Assembly (NCBI GenBank): GCA_903970285.1
Contig: CAJCHN010000074.1
Coordinates: forward strand, 61,999-125,998
DNA: 64,000 bases
Reading direction: 5' to 3'
From: Rhodanobacteraceae bacterium
GTDB taxonomy: Bacteria; Acidobacteriota; Terriglobia; Terriglobales; Acidobacteriaceae
Below, piece after piece: positions 19,461 through 28,552 of the stretch. The translations under genes and the position numbers were made by a program. The notes beneath the pieces were generated by a model that saw only the letters and a program-made list of their open reading frames with translations, had not been told where the DNA came from and searched no databases. Position 1 is the first letter of the stretch. The number at the start of each line of letters is the position of its first letter.

Positions 19461-19499
19461 GGGCAGCTACGAGCTTCATCAGCTTGCAGCTGCCCTATT
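19461..19499. terminator. Inverted repeat between pgi and the convergent binding-protein gene
   Basis: An exact 8-base inverted repeat, GGGCAGCT at 19461-19468 and AGCTGCCC at 19488-19495, is followed by TATTT. It lies 27 bases after the pgi stop and touches the stop codon of the convergent gene, so it may end transcription from both sides. The T-run is short, so termination strength is uncertain. Confidence 0.5.
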
Positions 19500-20475
19500 T
19501 CGCATCGGCCTGGAAGAGGTCCAGGTTGTACTTGGAGATCAGCGTGCTTCCGGTGTCGACGAAGACGGGATAGGGCGATTTGAAGTCGACAGCATAGCTG
19601 GAGCGGAAAACGGCAGGCTTGAAGCGGCTGACCTCGTCGAGGGCTTTGAGTCCATAGAATCCCATGGTGTAAGGCTTCTGCGAGATGGTGGAGTCGATGG
19701 TGCCGTCGCCGATGAAGCTCAACGTCTCAGGATTGACGTCCATGGCGATGACGACCCGGTCGGTGATCTTGTTGCGCTTGAGGACCTCGCCGACGGCGGC
19801 TCCGGAGGCGGACTCCAGGCAGACGAAGGCATCAACCTTGTTGGCGCCGGTGCGCCCGATGGCCTCGTTGGTCGCGTCGAAGGCGCTGTTGGAGTCTCCG
19901 CCGGTTGCGACGACATTGACGATCTTGATGTTGGGGCTGTTGGCGATGGCGTCCTTGTAGCCCTTGAGACGCTCCTCGATATTGGGCTGGCCGGGAATGG
20001 AGAAGACGACGACGTTGCCCTTGCCGCTGAGGCGTTCGACCAAGCGCTGACCGCCGAGGCGACCGGCTTCGAGGTTGTTGGTACCGATGAAGAAGAGGCG
20101 TGAGCTGAGCGGCGCGTCGGAGTCCACGGTAATGACGGGGATGCCGGCGGTGATGGCCGACTTGATGGCGGGACCCATTTTGCTGGCGTCGCCGACGGAG
20201 ACCAGGATGCCGCGAGGCCGGCTGCGGACGGCATCGTCGAAGGCATCGGCTTCGGCGGCGGGGTCGTAGCCATCGGGACCGACCACATTGGCCGTGACCT
20301 TATACTGTTCGGCAGCGTCCTTGAAGCCATCCTGCACGGACTTCCAGTAGGGAAGCTTGAGGTTGGACGCAACGAGGATAAAGGTGTCGGACCGGGAGCG
20401 GTACTGGCATCCGGTGAGCACCAGGCAGCTGAAGGCGAAGCTTCCGAGGACGAACTGCGAAAGGCGTTTTCTCAT
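19495..20475 (-). CDS. Sugar-binding lipoprotein (RbsB/LacI-type periplasmic binding protein)
   Basis: A 326-residue lipoprotein with a signal peptide and lipobox (LTGC, about residues 20-23). The mature part is a type I periplasmic binding protein: FILVASNLKLPYWKSVQDGFKDA at the N-terminal strand, GIPVITVDSDAP and FIGTNNLEAGRLGG are typical of ribose or galactose binders. It would capture a sugar for an ABC importer, but neither permease nor ATPase is next to it, so it is an orphan or serves as a sensor. The ATG has GGAGA upstream. The shared upstream region with ssb holds a 17-base palindrome. Confidence 0.9.
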   Translation of the reverse strand: MRKRLSQFVLGSFAFSCLVLTGCQYRSRSDTFILVASNLKLPYWKSVQDGFKDAAEQYKVTANVVGPDGYDPAAEADAFDDAVRSRPRGILVSVGDASKMGPAIKSAITAGIPVITVDSDAPLSSRLFFIGTNNLEAGRLGGQRLVERLSGKGNVVVFSIPGQPNIEERLKGYKDAIANSPNIKIVNVVATGGDSNSAFDATNEAIGRTGANKVDAFVCLESASGAAVGEVLKRNKITDRVVIAMDVNPETLSFIGDGTIDSTISQKPYTMGFYGLKALDEVSRFKPAVFRSSYAVDFKSPYPVFVDTGSTLISKYNLDLFQADAK

Positions 20476-20640
20476 TGAAGGTCTCCGTGACAGGAAGTGA
20501 GAGCCGATCGTCGAAAGCTGGATGCCAACGGGTTCGACAATCGAGCGACGCCGAATTCTACTCCGAGATTGAGGAAAACAACAGCGGGGAAAGTGAGTGA
20601 TTCACAGTTGGGAATCGATTTCATTTATCGGGAGACCAAG

Positions 20641-20657
20641 ATCTGGGTAACCCAGAT
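20641..20657. promoter_or_regulatory. Perfect palindrome, candidate operator
   Basis: ATCTGGGT at 20641-20648, one central A, then ACCCAGAT at 20650-20657: a perfect 8-base inverted repeat with a one-base centre. It lies between the divergent binding-protein gene (starts 20475) and ssb (starts 20787). Symmetry and position suit a repressor-binding site. The rest of this 311-base gap shows nothing else I recognise. Confidence 0.4.
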
Positions 20658-20786
20658 GCGTTCAGAGAATGCTTCTGGTTCAAGCGTTCTCCTGCTGTGC
20701 TCTGAGGATGGGCGACAGGCGGCGGCGAGCGATTTGCCCTAGAATGCAAACTGCAACCTTGAATCGCATCGATCCGGAGCAGGCAC

Positions 20787-21254
20787 ATGGCAAAAGGCAT
20801 CAATAAAGTATTTCTCCTGGGAAATGTCGGCAAAGATCCCGAGATTCGTTCGACCGCCGGCGGGATGACCGTCGCGAGCTTTTCGCTGGCGACCGCCGAT
20901 CGCGCCAAGGATGCGCAGGGGAACTGGGCGGATAAGACGGAGTGGCACAATATCGTCTGCTTCCAGCGGACCGCCGAGGTGGTGCGCGACTACGTGAAGA
21001 AGGGCACGCAGCTGCTGGTTGAAGGAAAGATCCAGACGCGTTCGTGGGACGACAAGACCAGCGGCGAGAAGAAGTACAAGACGGAGATCCTGTGCAATGA
21101 GCTGACGCTTCTGGGCGGACGGGGCGAAGGGGCCAGCGGCGGCGGGTCGTATGCGAAGACGTCGTCGGCGTCGAGCACGTACGATCAGCGGACCCCGGCA
21201 GCGGTTCCGGATTATGGGGACCACGGGATTACGGACGACGATATTCCGTTCTGA
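20787..21254 (+). CDS. ssb: Single-stranded DNA-binding protein
   Basis: A 155-residue SSB. The N-terminal OB fold starts INKVFLLGNVGKDPEIR and includes WHNIVCFQRTAEVV and GTQLLVEGKIQTRSW. A Gly/Ser-rich linker leads to the acidic C-terminal tip DDDIPF, which binds partner proteins of replication and repair. GGAGCAGG lies just before the ATG. It stands alone, upstream of a hairpin repeat and cyaY. Confidence 0.98.
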   Translation: MAKGINKVFLLGNVGKDPEIRSTAGGMTVASFSLATADRAKDAQGNWADKTEWHNIVCFQRTAEVVRDYVKKGTQLLVEGKIQTRSWDDKTSGEKKYKTEILCNELTLLGGRGEGASGGGSYAKTSSASSTYDQRTPAAVPDYGDHGITDDDIPF

Positions 21255-21296
21255 TTGGAGCGCTGGTACAGGAGACAGTCTATGGAGCGGCGTACG

Positions 21297-21333
21297 TCCC
21301 ACCTCTGTTCGCGCGGGCGGGAGTAGAGGTGGA
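21297..21333. repeat. Intergenic hairpin repeat, copy 1
   Basis: CCACCTCT (21299-21306) pairs with AGAGGTGG (21325-21332) around a GC-rich loop containing TTCGCGCG. It lies between ssb and cyaY. Related imperfect palindromes, with a CCCCACCT-type outer arm and/or a TCGCG/CGCGA inner stem, occur at 25313-25351 and 46497-46514, suggesting a dispersed extragenic repeat. It could also act as a terminator for ssb, though no T-run follows. Confidence 0.5.
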
Positions 21334-21412
21334 ACACGCGGGGCGTGAGGGCCGCTGAGGACGTCTGACGCGCGGCATTGAAGTAAGAGAAATTGCTTGT
21401 AGTCTTATCCCT

Positions 21413-21748
21413 ATGATCGATGAAGCTACTTTTCGCCGCGTGTGCGATGCGGCGCTGGAATCGCTGAAGCAGTCGCTGATTGAAGCCGAGGAAGACGGCG
21501 GCTTCGAAACCGAAGAGAAGAACGGCGTCCTGAACGTGCTGTTCGAGGATGGGTCGAACAAGTTCGTATTTACGCCGCAGACGCCGGTGCGGCAGATCTG
21601 GATTTCGGCGCTGACGACGAGCTTCAAGCTGGAGTGGTCGGAAGAGGCAAATGACTTTGTCCTGGCGAAGACAGGCGAGGCGTTGAAGCGGCTGACCGAG
21701 CGCCTGCTCCAGGAACAGCTGGGGGACGAGACGATCCGGCTGGCCTGA
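21413..21748 (+). CDS. cyaY: CyaY, bacterial frataxin-like protein
   Basis: A 111-residue protein with the frataxin pattern: an N-terminal acidic helix (SLIEAEEDGGFETEE), then NGVLNVLFEDGS, the conserved strand TPQTPVRQIWISAL, and a C-terminal helix. Frataxins bind iron and modulate cysteine desulfurase in iron-sulfur cluster assembly; the acidic ridge expected for this is present. No isc or suf genes are adjacent. Confidence 0.85.
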   Translation: MIDEATFRRVCDAALESLKQSLIEAEEDGGFETEEKNGVLNVLFEDGSNKFVFTPQTPVRQIWISALTTSFKLEWSEEANDFVLAKTGEALKRLTERLLQEQLGDETIRLA

Positions 21749-21893
21749 GCTGCGTAGCAACAAATTTTCCGAAAGCAGCGACCGGCGACTTAGACTTGCT
21801 GTACCTGGTTCATCTCGATTCTTGCAAGTGTCCATTCTCTGGAGAGCGGCCGACCCTCAGAGCCGGAGGGCGGTCAGCACGGATTCTTTGCCC

Positions 21894-22721
21894 ATGCCTC
21901 TGCTTTCGGTTGCCATAATCACCTGTGATGAAGAGAGGAACCTGGCGCGCACGCTGGCGAGCGTGAGCTTCGCCGACGAATTGATCGTGGTGGATTCGGG
22001 CTCGAGTGATCGCACCGTTGAGATCGCCGAATCGTTCGGGGCAAAGGTCTGGGTGCGCAAGTGGCCGGGGTTCGCGGCGCAGAAAAACTTTGCCCTTGAG
22101 CAATGCACCGGGGACTGGGTGCTTTCGCTGGATGCGGACGAGGAGCTTTCGCCGAAGCTGCAGCAGCAGTTGCAGATCCTGCTGCCCAGTTCGCCGCCGG
22201 CGGATGCGTACTTCCTGAAGCGCCGAAACATGTTCCTGGGCCGGTGGATACGATACGGCGGCTACTATCCGGACCCGAAGCTGCGGCTGTTTCGGCGTTC
22301 GGCCGCGCGGTACACGGCAGCCCCGCGGTTTGAGGACCGGCCGGTGCACGAGACGATGGCGTTCGATGGCGAATCGGCAACGCTGGACTTCGATCTGATC
22401 CATCATGCGTATCCCACGCTGGAAGACTATCTCGAGCACATGGATCGTTACTCCACCCTGGGGGCGCAGTTGCTGGTGGCGCAACAGCGCGTGAGCCGGA
22501 ATGTGGCGGCTTTTTACTGGAACGTGATGCTGGTTCCGTTCTTGACGTTCGTGTGGAACTTCGGCTTCAGGCTGGGATTTCTGGACGGACGCGAAGGGCT
22601 GTTGCTGCATCTGTACCACACCAACTATGTGAGCTGGAAGTATGCCAAGGCGTGGCGAGCCAGCCGCGGCGCAAAAGCCGGTTCCGATGAGGCGATGGAG
22701 CGGTCGCGCAGGGACTGTTAG
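21894..22721 (+). CDS. Family 2 glycosyltransferase (WaaE/KdtX-like)
   Basis: A 275-residue GT-A transferase. The nucleotide-sugar fold starts LSVAIITCDEERNLARTL, continues ELIVVDSGSSDRTVEIA, and the metal-binding DxD region is LSLDADEELS. The downstream region YYPDPKLRLFRR and HHAYPTLEDYLEHMDRYS is characteristic of the LPS core glucosyltransferase group. It probably adds a sugar to lipopolysaccharide core at the cytoplasmic face. I chose ATG 21894 over the longer TTG 21822 because family homology starts there; its ribosome site is weak. Confidence 0.9.
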   Translation: MPLLSVAIITCDEERNLARTLASVSFADELIVVDSGSSDRTVEIAESFGAKVWVRKWPGFAAQKNFALEQCTGDWVLSLDADEELSPKLQQQLQILLPSSPPADAYFLKRRNMFLGRWIRYGGYYPDPKLRLFRRSAARYTAAPRFEDRPVHETMAFDGESATLDFDLIHHAYPTLEDYLEHMDRYSTLGAQLLVAQQRVSRNVAAFYWNVMLVPFLTFVWNFGFRLGFLDGREGLLLHLYHTNYVSWKYAKAWRASRGAKAGSDEAMERSRRDC

Positions 22722-22739
22722 GGTTGCGGCGAGTGGACC

Positions 22740-25277
22740 GTGCGGATCAATCGCATGCTAAAACAAAGCATGTCCAAGCCATTCCTGCTCAGCCTTGCAG
22801 TGCTCAGCACTTCGCTCTTCGCCGGGACACCGCTCTACGCGCAGATAGCGGTCTCCGCCCAGAAAGACGCTGCGAAGGAGATGCCGACGATTGCCGCGCG
22901 GACCGCGTCGATGACGTCCATGCCGGGTTTGCTGCCGCTGTTCTGGGATGCGAATGCGGGCAGGCTTTACCTCGAAGTTCCGAAGCCGGATGAGGATCTG
23001 CTGTACACGCATGGGCTGCCGTATGGCACCGGATCGAACGATCTCGGGCTCGATCGCGGGCAGGTGTCGGCGGGGCAGATTGTGCGTTTCGAGCGGTTTG
23101 GGCCAAAAGTCTTACTGGTCGAGCCGAACCAGCGCTTCCGGTCCTCGGCCGGCGATCCGGCGGAGCAGCTGTCGGTTCGGCAGTCGTTTCCGGAGAGCGT
23201 GCTGGCAGGCTTCAAGGTGGAGGCCAGCGATCCGGGCGGGGCAATGCTGATGGATGCGACCGAGTTCTTTCTGCGCGACGCGCATGGCGTTGGCGAGATT
23301 CTGACGCAGATGCAGCAGGGATCGTACAAGCTGGACGCGAGCCGGTCGGCGATCGCTCTGGATCATACAAAGGCGTTTCCGAAGAACACGGAGGTGGAGG
23401 CGCTGCTCACGTTTGCGACGGACACTCCGACGCGACACGGGAACTTCGTCGATGATGTCACGCCGGACCCGCATGCTCTGACGATTCGCGAGCACCAGTC
23501 GTTCATGGAGCTGCCCGGGCCTGGGTTTGTGCGGCGGCGGTTCGACCCGCGGGCGGGATATTTTCCGGCGCAGTATCGGGACTACTCGGCGCGGCTGGGG
23601 GATAAGTTGGAGCAGCAGTTTATTGAGCGGCACCGGCTGATCAAGAAAGATCCGGCCTGCCACAGGGCGTGCGAGGCGGAGCAGCCGATCCAGTATTACG
23701 TCGATCGCGGGGCGCCGGAGCCGATCCGTTCGGCGTTGCTCGAGGGCGCGCGGTGGTGGGACCAGGCGTTCCAGGCTGCGGGTTGGGCGCCGGGAACGTT
23801 TCGCGTGGATCTGCTGCCGGCGGACGCGGACCCGATGGACCTGCGCTACAACATCATCCAGTGGGTGCACCGGTATACGCGCGGATGGAGCTATGGCGCG
23901 GCAATCACCGATCCCAGGACGGGAGAGATCCTCAAGGGGAACGTAACTCTGGGATCGCTGCGGGGACGACAGGATTACCTGATTGCGGAGGCGCTGCTGA
24001 GTCCGTACGTCGCAGGCCGGAAACTGACGCCGGAAGAGGATCCGATGCTGCAGATGGTGCTGGCCCGCATCCGGCAGCTCGCGGCGCATGAGACGGGGCA
24101 CACGCTGGGTCTGGCGCATAACTTCGCCGCGAGCAGCTTTCCGCACTCGCCGGAGCAGTCGGTTTCAGTGATGGATTATCCGCATCCTTACGTGACGCTG
24201 GGCGAGGATGGAGTGCCTGATGTTTCGCATGCGTACGCGCTGAACATCGGCGAGTGGGACAAGGTGGCGATCGACTACGGCTATCGTCAATTTCCTGCGC
24301 GAGCCAACGAGCACGACGAGCTGAACAAGATCCTTGCGGACTCGGAGAAGACGGGCCTGATCTACATTACGGATGAGGATGCGCGACCGTTCGGATCGGC
24401 GCAGCCGCACGCGCATCTGTGGGACAACGGGACGGATGCGGCGGAGGAGTTGAACCGGCTGATTCTGATTCGGGCGGCGGCGCTGGCGCGGTTCGGCGAG
24501 GACGCGATCAAGCCTGGGGCTCCGCTGGCGCAGATGGAGGACACGCTGGTGCCGCTGTATCTGTTTACGCGATACCAGGCGGAGGCGGCGATCAAGGAGA
24601 TCGGCGGACTGGACTATCGCTATTCGCTGCGCGGCGATAAACAGCCTCTGCCTGCGATTGTCGCGGCGGACGAGCAGCGGCGTGCGCTGACCGCCGTGCT
24701 GAAGACGCTGTCGCCGGAGTTTCTGACGCTGCCGGAGCCGCTGCTGAAGCTGCTGCCGCCGCGTCCGCCGGGGCTCGAGCGGACGCGGGAGTCGCTGCCC
24801 GCGCATACCGGGCTTACGTTCGATCCTGTGGCCGCGGCGGAGGCGTCGGCGGACCTGACGCTGACGGTGCTGTTCAACCCGGAGCGGGCGAGCCGGCTGG
24901 CTGAATATCATGCGCGAGATGCGCAGAACCCGTCGCTTGCCGAGGTGATCGATCAGGCACTGGCGGCGGCCTCTCCCGCGCCACATCATGCGGGAGAACC
25001 GCTGCCGCTTCCGGGGATCGTGGAGCAGTCGGTGTACGAACGGGTGGTGGAGGCGCTGTTGTCGCTGGCCGCAGATCCACAGGCGTCGACGGTTGCGCGG
25101 GCGGTGACAGCGGCGCAACTGCACGCGCTGAGGCAAAAGGCCGATCCGAGCGATCCGCTTGGGGCTTATGTGGCGGCGCGGGTGGATGCGTTTGAACGCG
25201 ATCCAGAGAAGTTTATTCCGGCTAAGCCGGTGGAGGCTCCGCCGGGTATGCCGATTGGGGATGAAGAGGATTTCTAG
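22740..25277 (+). CDS. Large secreted zinc metalloprotease (metzincin motif)
   Basis: About 845 residues. A signal peptide (ending near LYAQ) precedes a long N-terminal region and a catalytic domain with HETGHTLGLAH (His450, Glu451, His454, His460), the extended zinc-binding HExxHxxGxxH of metzincins, followed by a Met-turn-like SVMDYPHP. The architecture resembles the DUF5117/DUF4953 family of acidobacterial and Bacteroidetes proteins, which I take to be extracellular or periplasmic peptidases. The GTG at 22740 is the longest start; ATGs at 22755 and 22770 are equally possible. Confidence 0.88.
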   Translation: MRINRMLKQSMSKPFLLSLAVLSTSLFAGTPLYAQIAVSAQKDAAKEMPTIAARTASMTSMPGLLPLFWDANAGRLYLEVPKPDEDLLYTHGLPYGTGSNDLGLDRGQVSAGQIVRFERFGPKVLLVEPNQRFRSSAGDPAEQLSVRQSFPESVLAGFKVEASDPGGAMLMDATEFFLRDAHGVGEILTQMQQGSYKLDASRSAIALDHTKAFPKNTEVEALLTFATDTPTRHGNFVDDVTPDPHALTIREHQSFMELPGPGFVRRRFDPRAGYFPAQYRDYSARLGDKLEQQFIERHRLIKKDPACHRACEAEQPIQYYVDRGAPEPIRSALLEGARWWDQAFQAAGWAPGTFRVDLLPADADPMDLRYNIIQWVHRYTRGWSYGAAITDPRTGEILKGNVTLGSLRGRQDYLIAEALLSPYVAGRKLTPEEDPMLQMVLARIRQLAAHETGHTLGLAHNFAASSFPHSPEQSVSVMDYPHPYVTLGEDGVPDVSHAYALNIGEWDKVAIDYGYRQFPARANEHDELNKILADSEKTGLIYITDEDARPFGSAQPHAHLWDNGTDAAEELNRLILIRAAALARFGEDAIKPGAPLAQMEDTLVPLYLFTRYQAEAAIKEIGGLDYRYSLRGDKQPLPAIVAADEQRRALTAVLKTLSPEFLTLPEPLLKLLPPRPPGLERTRESLPAHTGLTFDPVAAAEASADLTLTVLFNPERASRLAEYHARDAQNPSLAEVIDQALAAASPAPHHAGEPLPLPGIVEQSVYERVVEALLSLAADPQASTVARAVTAAQLHALRQKADPSDPLGAYVAARVDAFERDPEKFIPAKPVEAPPGMPIGDEEDF

Positions 25278-25312
25278 CGTGCGTCGCGCGTAAGTTCAGA
25301 GAGCGAACTCCG

Positions 25313-25351
25313 CCCCACCTCTCCTCGCGAGAAGCGCGAGTAAAGATGGGG
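25313..25351. repeat. Intergenic hairpin repeat, copy 2
   Basis: An imperfect palindrome with CCCCA at the left end, TGGGG at the right, and an inner CTCGCG / CGCGAG stem. It lies between two convergent genes and resembles copies at 21297 and 46497. It may serve as a bidirectional terminator or be a REP-like element. Confidence 0.5.
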
Positions 25352-25386
25352 CGCGCCCAGGTTCTTTGGGTCCTGGAAGGATCACT

Positions 25387-27093
25387 CTACGGCTGCGGAA
25401 CCTGAACCTGGGATGTGGGCGGGCGGCGGTGGCGTCTGCGCCTTGTCATGGGATGCTGGCCGGGTTTGCCGTACGGCTGGCCTGCGCGCTTGACCTTAGC
25501 GGGATCGAATGCGGTGGTCTTGTCGTTGCTGTAGGTGGCGCCGGCGGGGACGAGGACATCGTCCACGGTGCGGCCGGAGGCCTCGCCGAAGCGGACTTCG
25601 ATGCGGGTGGGGTCGATTCCCTTCTCATCGGTCAGGTACTGGCGGACGTTCAGGCTGCGCTCCGCGCCCTGGTGGGGACGCTCGCCGGGGCCGTAATTAC
25701 CAATGATGACAAGCTTTGCGTCGGGCTGCCGCTGCAGAGTCATGGCGATGTCGTCGAGGCATGCTTTGGCCTCGTTGTCGACGCGCACCGGCCGGCGGAT
25801 GTCGCGGTTGAAGTCCACGCCGCAGAGCGCGGAGGTATCGGACAGCGGCGGCAGCGACGATTTGGGGACGGTAACGGCAACCTGAGTGTTTACCGTGGTG
25901 GATTTGCCGAGGTCGTCGGTGACCGTGCACTTGACGTTGATGGTGGGTGCGGTGATGCCTGCGGTGGCGAGTTCTACCTTGCTTCCGTTGCCGGTAATCT
26001 GGCCGAAATCGGAGAAGTAGGAGTAGACGAGCGGACGATTGGACGGGCTGAGCGCGGAGGCGGTGATGGTCGAGACACCGCCGGATGGAACGGTGGAGGG
26101 ATCCGCGGTGCAGGTAAGGATGGGCGGCTCGAACGCCTTGACGGTGAAGCTGGCGTCGCAGTCGGCGATCTTCTTGCCCTGCTTGAGTACGCCGGTTACG
26201 GTGTATTCGCCGGGGGCCAGGTTGGTGGTTGAAATGCTTGCGCTGGTGTCGGACGGAGTAATGCCTCCGCCGGTTGAGGTCCAGGTGATGGGTGGAGACT
26301 TCTTGCCACGGAAGTTCATGGGATTGGCGGTGACCTGGACGGGGTCGCCAGGATAGACGGACGCAGGCTCGGCCGAGCAGCTGACGTCGAGCGAGCCATG
26401 ACCGATCGGAATGGTGTCCTGGCTGCCGAAGCGGAGGACGAGGCCGCCAGAGAGCTTGACCGTATTGACGACACCCAGCCCGCCGTTGGTGACAAATGGC
26501 AATTGCAGCGGGCCATAGCTAGCCTGCGAATATTCGTAATCGGCCTGGATGGGACGGACCGCGACAAGATTATTAAAGTAGGGGAACACGTAGTCGACTC
26601 CGATACCGCCGGTGACTCCCCAGCCCCAGGTCAGCGGGTTGAGGTAGGGTCCATTCATGCGTTCGCCGCCGCCGAGCGCGTGCGCGTAGGGGATGAAGCG
26701 CCCGATGGGATAGCGGAAGACCGGGCCTGCCTCACCCGAGTAGACCTTTTGCCCGGCCGGCGAGCAGGGCACCGCATTGCAGGCCCCGGCAGAGTTGAGC
26801 GTAGGAGCAAGCGCGAAGTACTGCCCTTCCGCCTGTATGCCAAAGTGGCGTGAAAAGTAGTACGTCACGCTGGCGGTCACGTTCGGGCTGTAGATTTTCG
26901 GGTACTGGCGACCGTAGATATCGCTGTCGATGGGGTCCCAGAAGCCATAACCGCCATAGATTTCAAGCTTGGAGTCGTCCCCTCTGGTGGGTCCCGAGGG
27001 GTTTGCCTGGGCGAGCGCGGGTGCGGCGAGCGACGCAGCCAGAGCGGCCAGAATGGCGGCGGCTCTCCGAATTTCGGTCAGCAGGCAAGGCAT
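25387..27093 (-). CDS. OmpA-family outer-membrane protein with Ig-like repeats
   Basis: A 568-residue protein. After a signal peptide (to about residue 28) comes an OmpA-like eight-stranded barrel (about 40-220; YGGYGFWDPIDS, GIQAEGQYF, VTGGIGVDYVFPYF). Two Ig-like or PKD-like segments follow (about 230-400; CSAEPASVYPGDPVQVTA and CTADPSTVPSGG). The C-terminal OmpA-like peptidoglycan domain (about 410-510) includes VDFNRDIRRPVRVDNEAKAC and ERSLNVRQYL, followed by a basic, Pro-rich tail. It likely links outer membrane to peptidoglycan. Not clustered with related genes. Confidence 0.87.
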   Translation of the reverse strand: MPCLLTEIRRAAAILAALAASLAAPALAQANPSGPTRGDDSKLEIYGGYGFWDPIDSDIYGRQYPKIYSPNVTASVTYYFSRHFGIQAEGQYFALAPTLNSAGACNAVPCSPAGQKVYSGEAGPVFRYPIGRFIPYAHALGGGERMNGPYLNPLTWGWGVTGGIGVDYVFPYFNNLVAVRPIQADYEYSQASYGPLQLPFVTNGGLGVVNTVKLSGGLVLRFGSQDTIPIGHGSLDVSCSAEPASVYPGDPVQVTANPMNFRGKKSPPITWTSTGGGITPSDTSASISTTNLAPGEYTVTGVLKQGKKIADCDASFTVKAFEPPILTCTADPSTVPSGGVSTITASALSPSNRPLVYSYFSDFGQITGNGSKVELATAGITAPTINVKCTVTDDLGKSTTVNTQVAVTVPKSSLPPLSDTSALCGVDFNRDIRRPVRVDNEAKACLDDIAMTLQRQPDAKLVIIGNYGPGERPHQGAERSLNVRQYLTDEKGIDPTRIEVRFGEASGRTVDDVLVPAGATYSNDKTTAFDPAKVKRAGQPYGKPGQHPMTRRRRHRRPPTSQVQVPQP

Positions 27094-27348
27094 AGAGGCA
27101 AACTCCAGGAGTTACTGTACCGAGGGTGGGGCGGAAGAGTGCGATCGGTCCTGCGCAGCACTGCAACTTCTGGAATTCACCACTTCCACCAGGGCAGAGC
27201 GAGCATTTTGCCACCGCTCTTGAAGGCACCAATATAGCAACTACAGATTGCCCGTGGGCGGCTCTTCTTCATCACGCAGACCAGTTGCCGGGGCGAAACG
27301 TCCTCGCGGCCGAAGCGGAGCACTGACAGGATCTCCAGAAACAGATGT

Positions 27349-28227
27349 CTAGGACTTGCCCTGGACGGCGGAGGCCTGAATGGTTGGTGCACAGTTGGTG
27401 GGGACCGGGCCGACGGGCTGGGCATAGTCTGCGAGGCAGATTGCTGAACCGTCGCCTGGCACTTGGAGAACGGTAAATTGGCTTCCGGTTATGAAGAGGT
27501 TGACGCTGGGCGAGGAACTTGAAGTGGCGTAAAAGAAAGACGAGTCACGCAGATTGAGGGAGGTGTTGGATGTGGAGGCTCCCAGGTAAAGAAACACACC
27601 GGCTGCTTGCACGTCGCTGATGTAGCTTGCGCCAACCAGCGAGGTGGCGTGGACCTGGCCTGTAAAGTCCCCCGAAATGGTGAATCCTGAGAGGGTGTTG
27701 GGACCCGATGTAAAGCGGATGGCGCTTCCATTCAGGGCCACAATGGTCGTGACGCCGGGACCAGCGCCCTTGACGGATACAAAGGGAGGGAGCTTGAGGT
27801 CAGCGTCAAAGCCGTTCTGATCCTTCAGGGTGTAGCTGCCTGCGTCGAGCAACAGAAGATAAGGATTGGTCGCGGAGGCGTCGGTGATCGAGTTCACAGC
27901 GGTAAGCAGGGCAGAGCCGTATTGCGTGCTGCTGGCTGTGCTGAGCACAGGGATGATGTGTGGAAGAGCGATGCCGGCAGGGCCCTGGGGGCCCGGTGCG
28001 CCATTCGCTCCCGGAGTTCCGGCAGGGCCCTGGATGCCTTGCTGGTTCCACTGGATTGGAGTCTCGAGCCTGGTGTCACAGAGGCTGGTGGAGGCGACGA
28101 TTCGAGTGAGGCCGCCGAACTTTCCGACGCATGCCGAGATGAGCGTAGGAGGTGTTGTCTTGCCCTGGGCGAAAGCCAACGAGGCGAGTAGGGATGGTAG
28201 GAGGCCAAGAGAACGTGTGGGCCGCAT
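27349..28227 (-). CDS. Secreted protein with collagen-like triplets and beta-helix-like C-terminus
   Basis: A 292-residue exported protein. The signal peptide ends near SLAFAQG. About residues 65-87 form seven Gly-X-Y triplets (GIQ GPA GTP GAN GAP GPQ GPA), a short collagen-like stalk. The C-terminal part (from about 100) has repeated short strands (GAGPGVTTIVALNGSAIRF, TLSGFTISGDF) like a pectate-lyase-type parallel beta-helix, without clear catalytic residues. A surface or matrix protein is likely; function unknown. The ATG at 28225-28227 has TGGAGA upstream. Confidence 0.75.
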   Translation of the reverse strand: MRPTRSLGLLPSLLASLAFAQGKTTPPTLISACVGKFGGLTRIVASTSLCDTRLETPIQWNQQGIQGPAGTPGANGAPGPQGPAGIALPHIIPVLSTASSTQYGSALLTAVNSITDASATNPYLLLLDAGSYTLKDQNGFDADLKLPPFVSVKGAGPGVTTIVALNGSAIRFTSGPNTLSGFTISGDFTGQVHATSLVGASYISDVQAAGVFLYLGASTSNTSLNLRDSSFFYATSSSSPSVNLFITGSQFTVLQVPGDGSAICLADYAQPVGPVPTNCAPTIQASAVQGKS

Positions 28228-28552
28228 GACGAAGTCTCCAGCAAAGGATAAGTAGAGGAATTGCCCTACCATAAGGCAGTGAAGGGGTCCAGTCAACCAG
28301 AACAGTCTGGTGAGGCTCGAGGATGATCGCTGTCGCTGCGGCCAGGTATGCGGATGCGAGTGCCCTTTCACAGGGCAGGAACGGCGTTGAAGCCGGAGGG
28401 GGCAACGGTGCATCAAGGCGATGCCGTGGCATCTCATGTTGCGAAGCGTTCAAGAAACGTAGGCGCATAGGAAGTGTGGTTGCGAGTCGCGCTATGGAGA
28501 TTGGCGTTGCGTGTGCCTTGTTGGACGGCTTTCGCCGTATACTTCGGTGGCG
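28228..28552. other. Intergenic region without recognised gene
   Basis: The 325 bases between the divergent collagen-like gene and the B12-binding gene should hold both promoters. Open frames here do not resemble known proteins, and I see no RNA gene or repeat. Confidence 0.4.
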
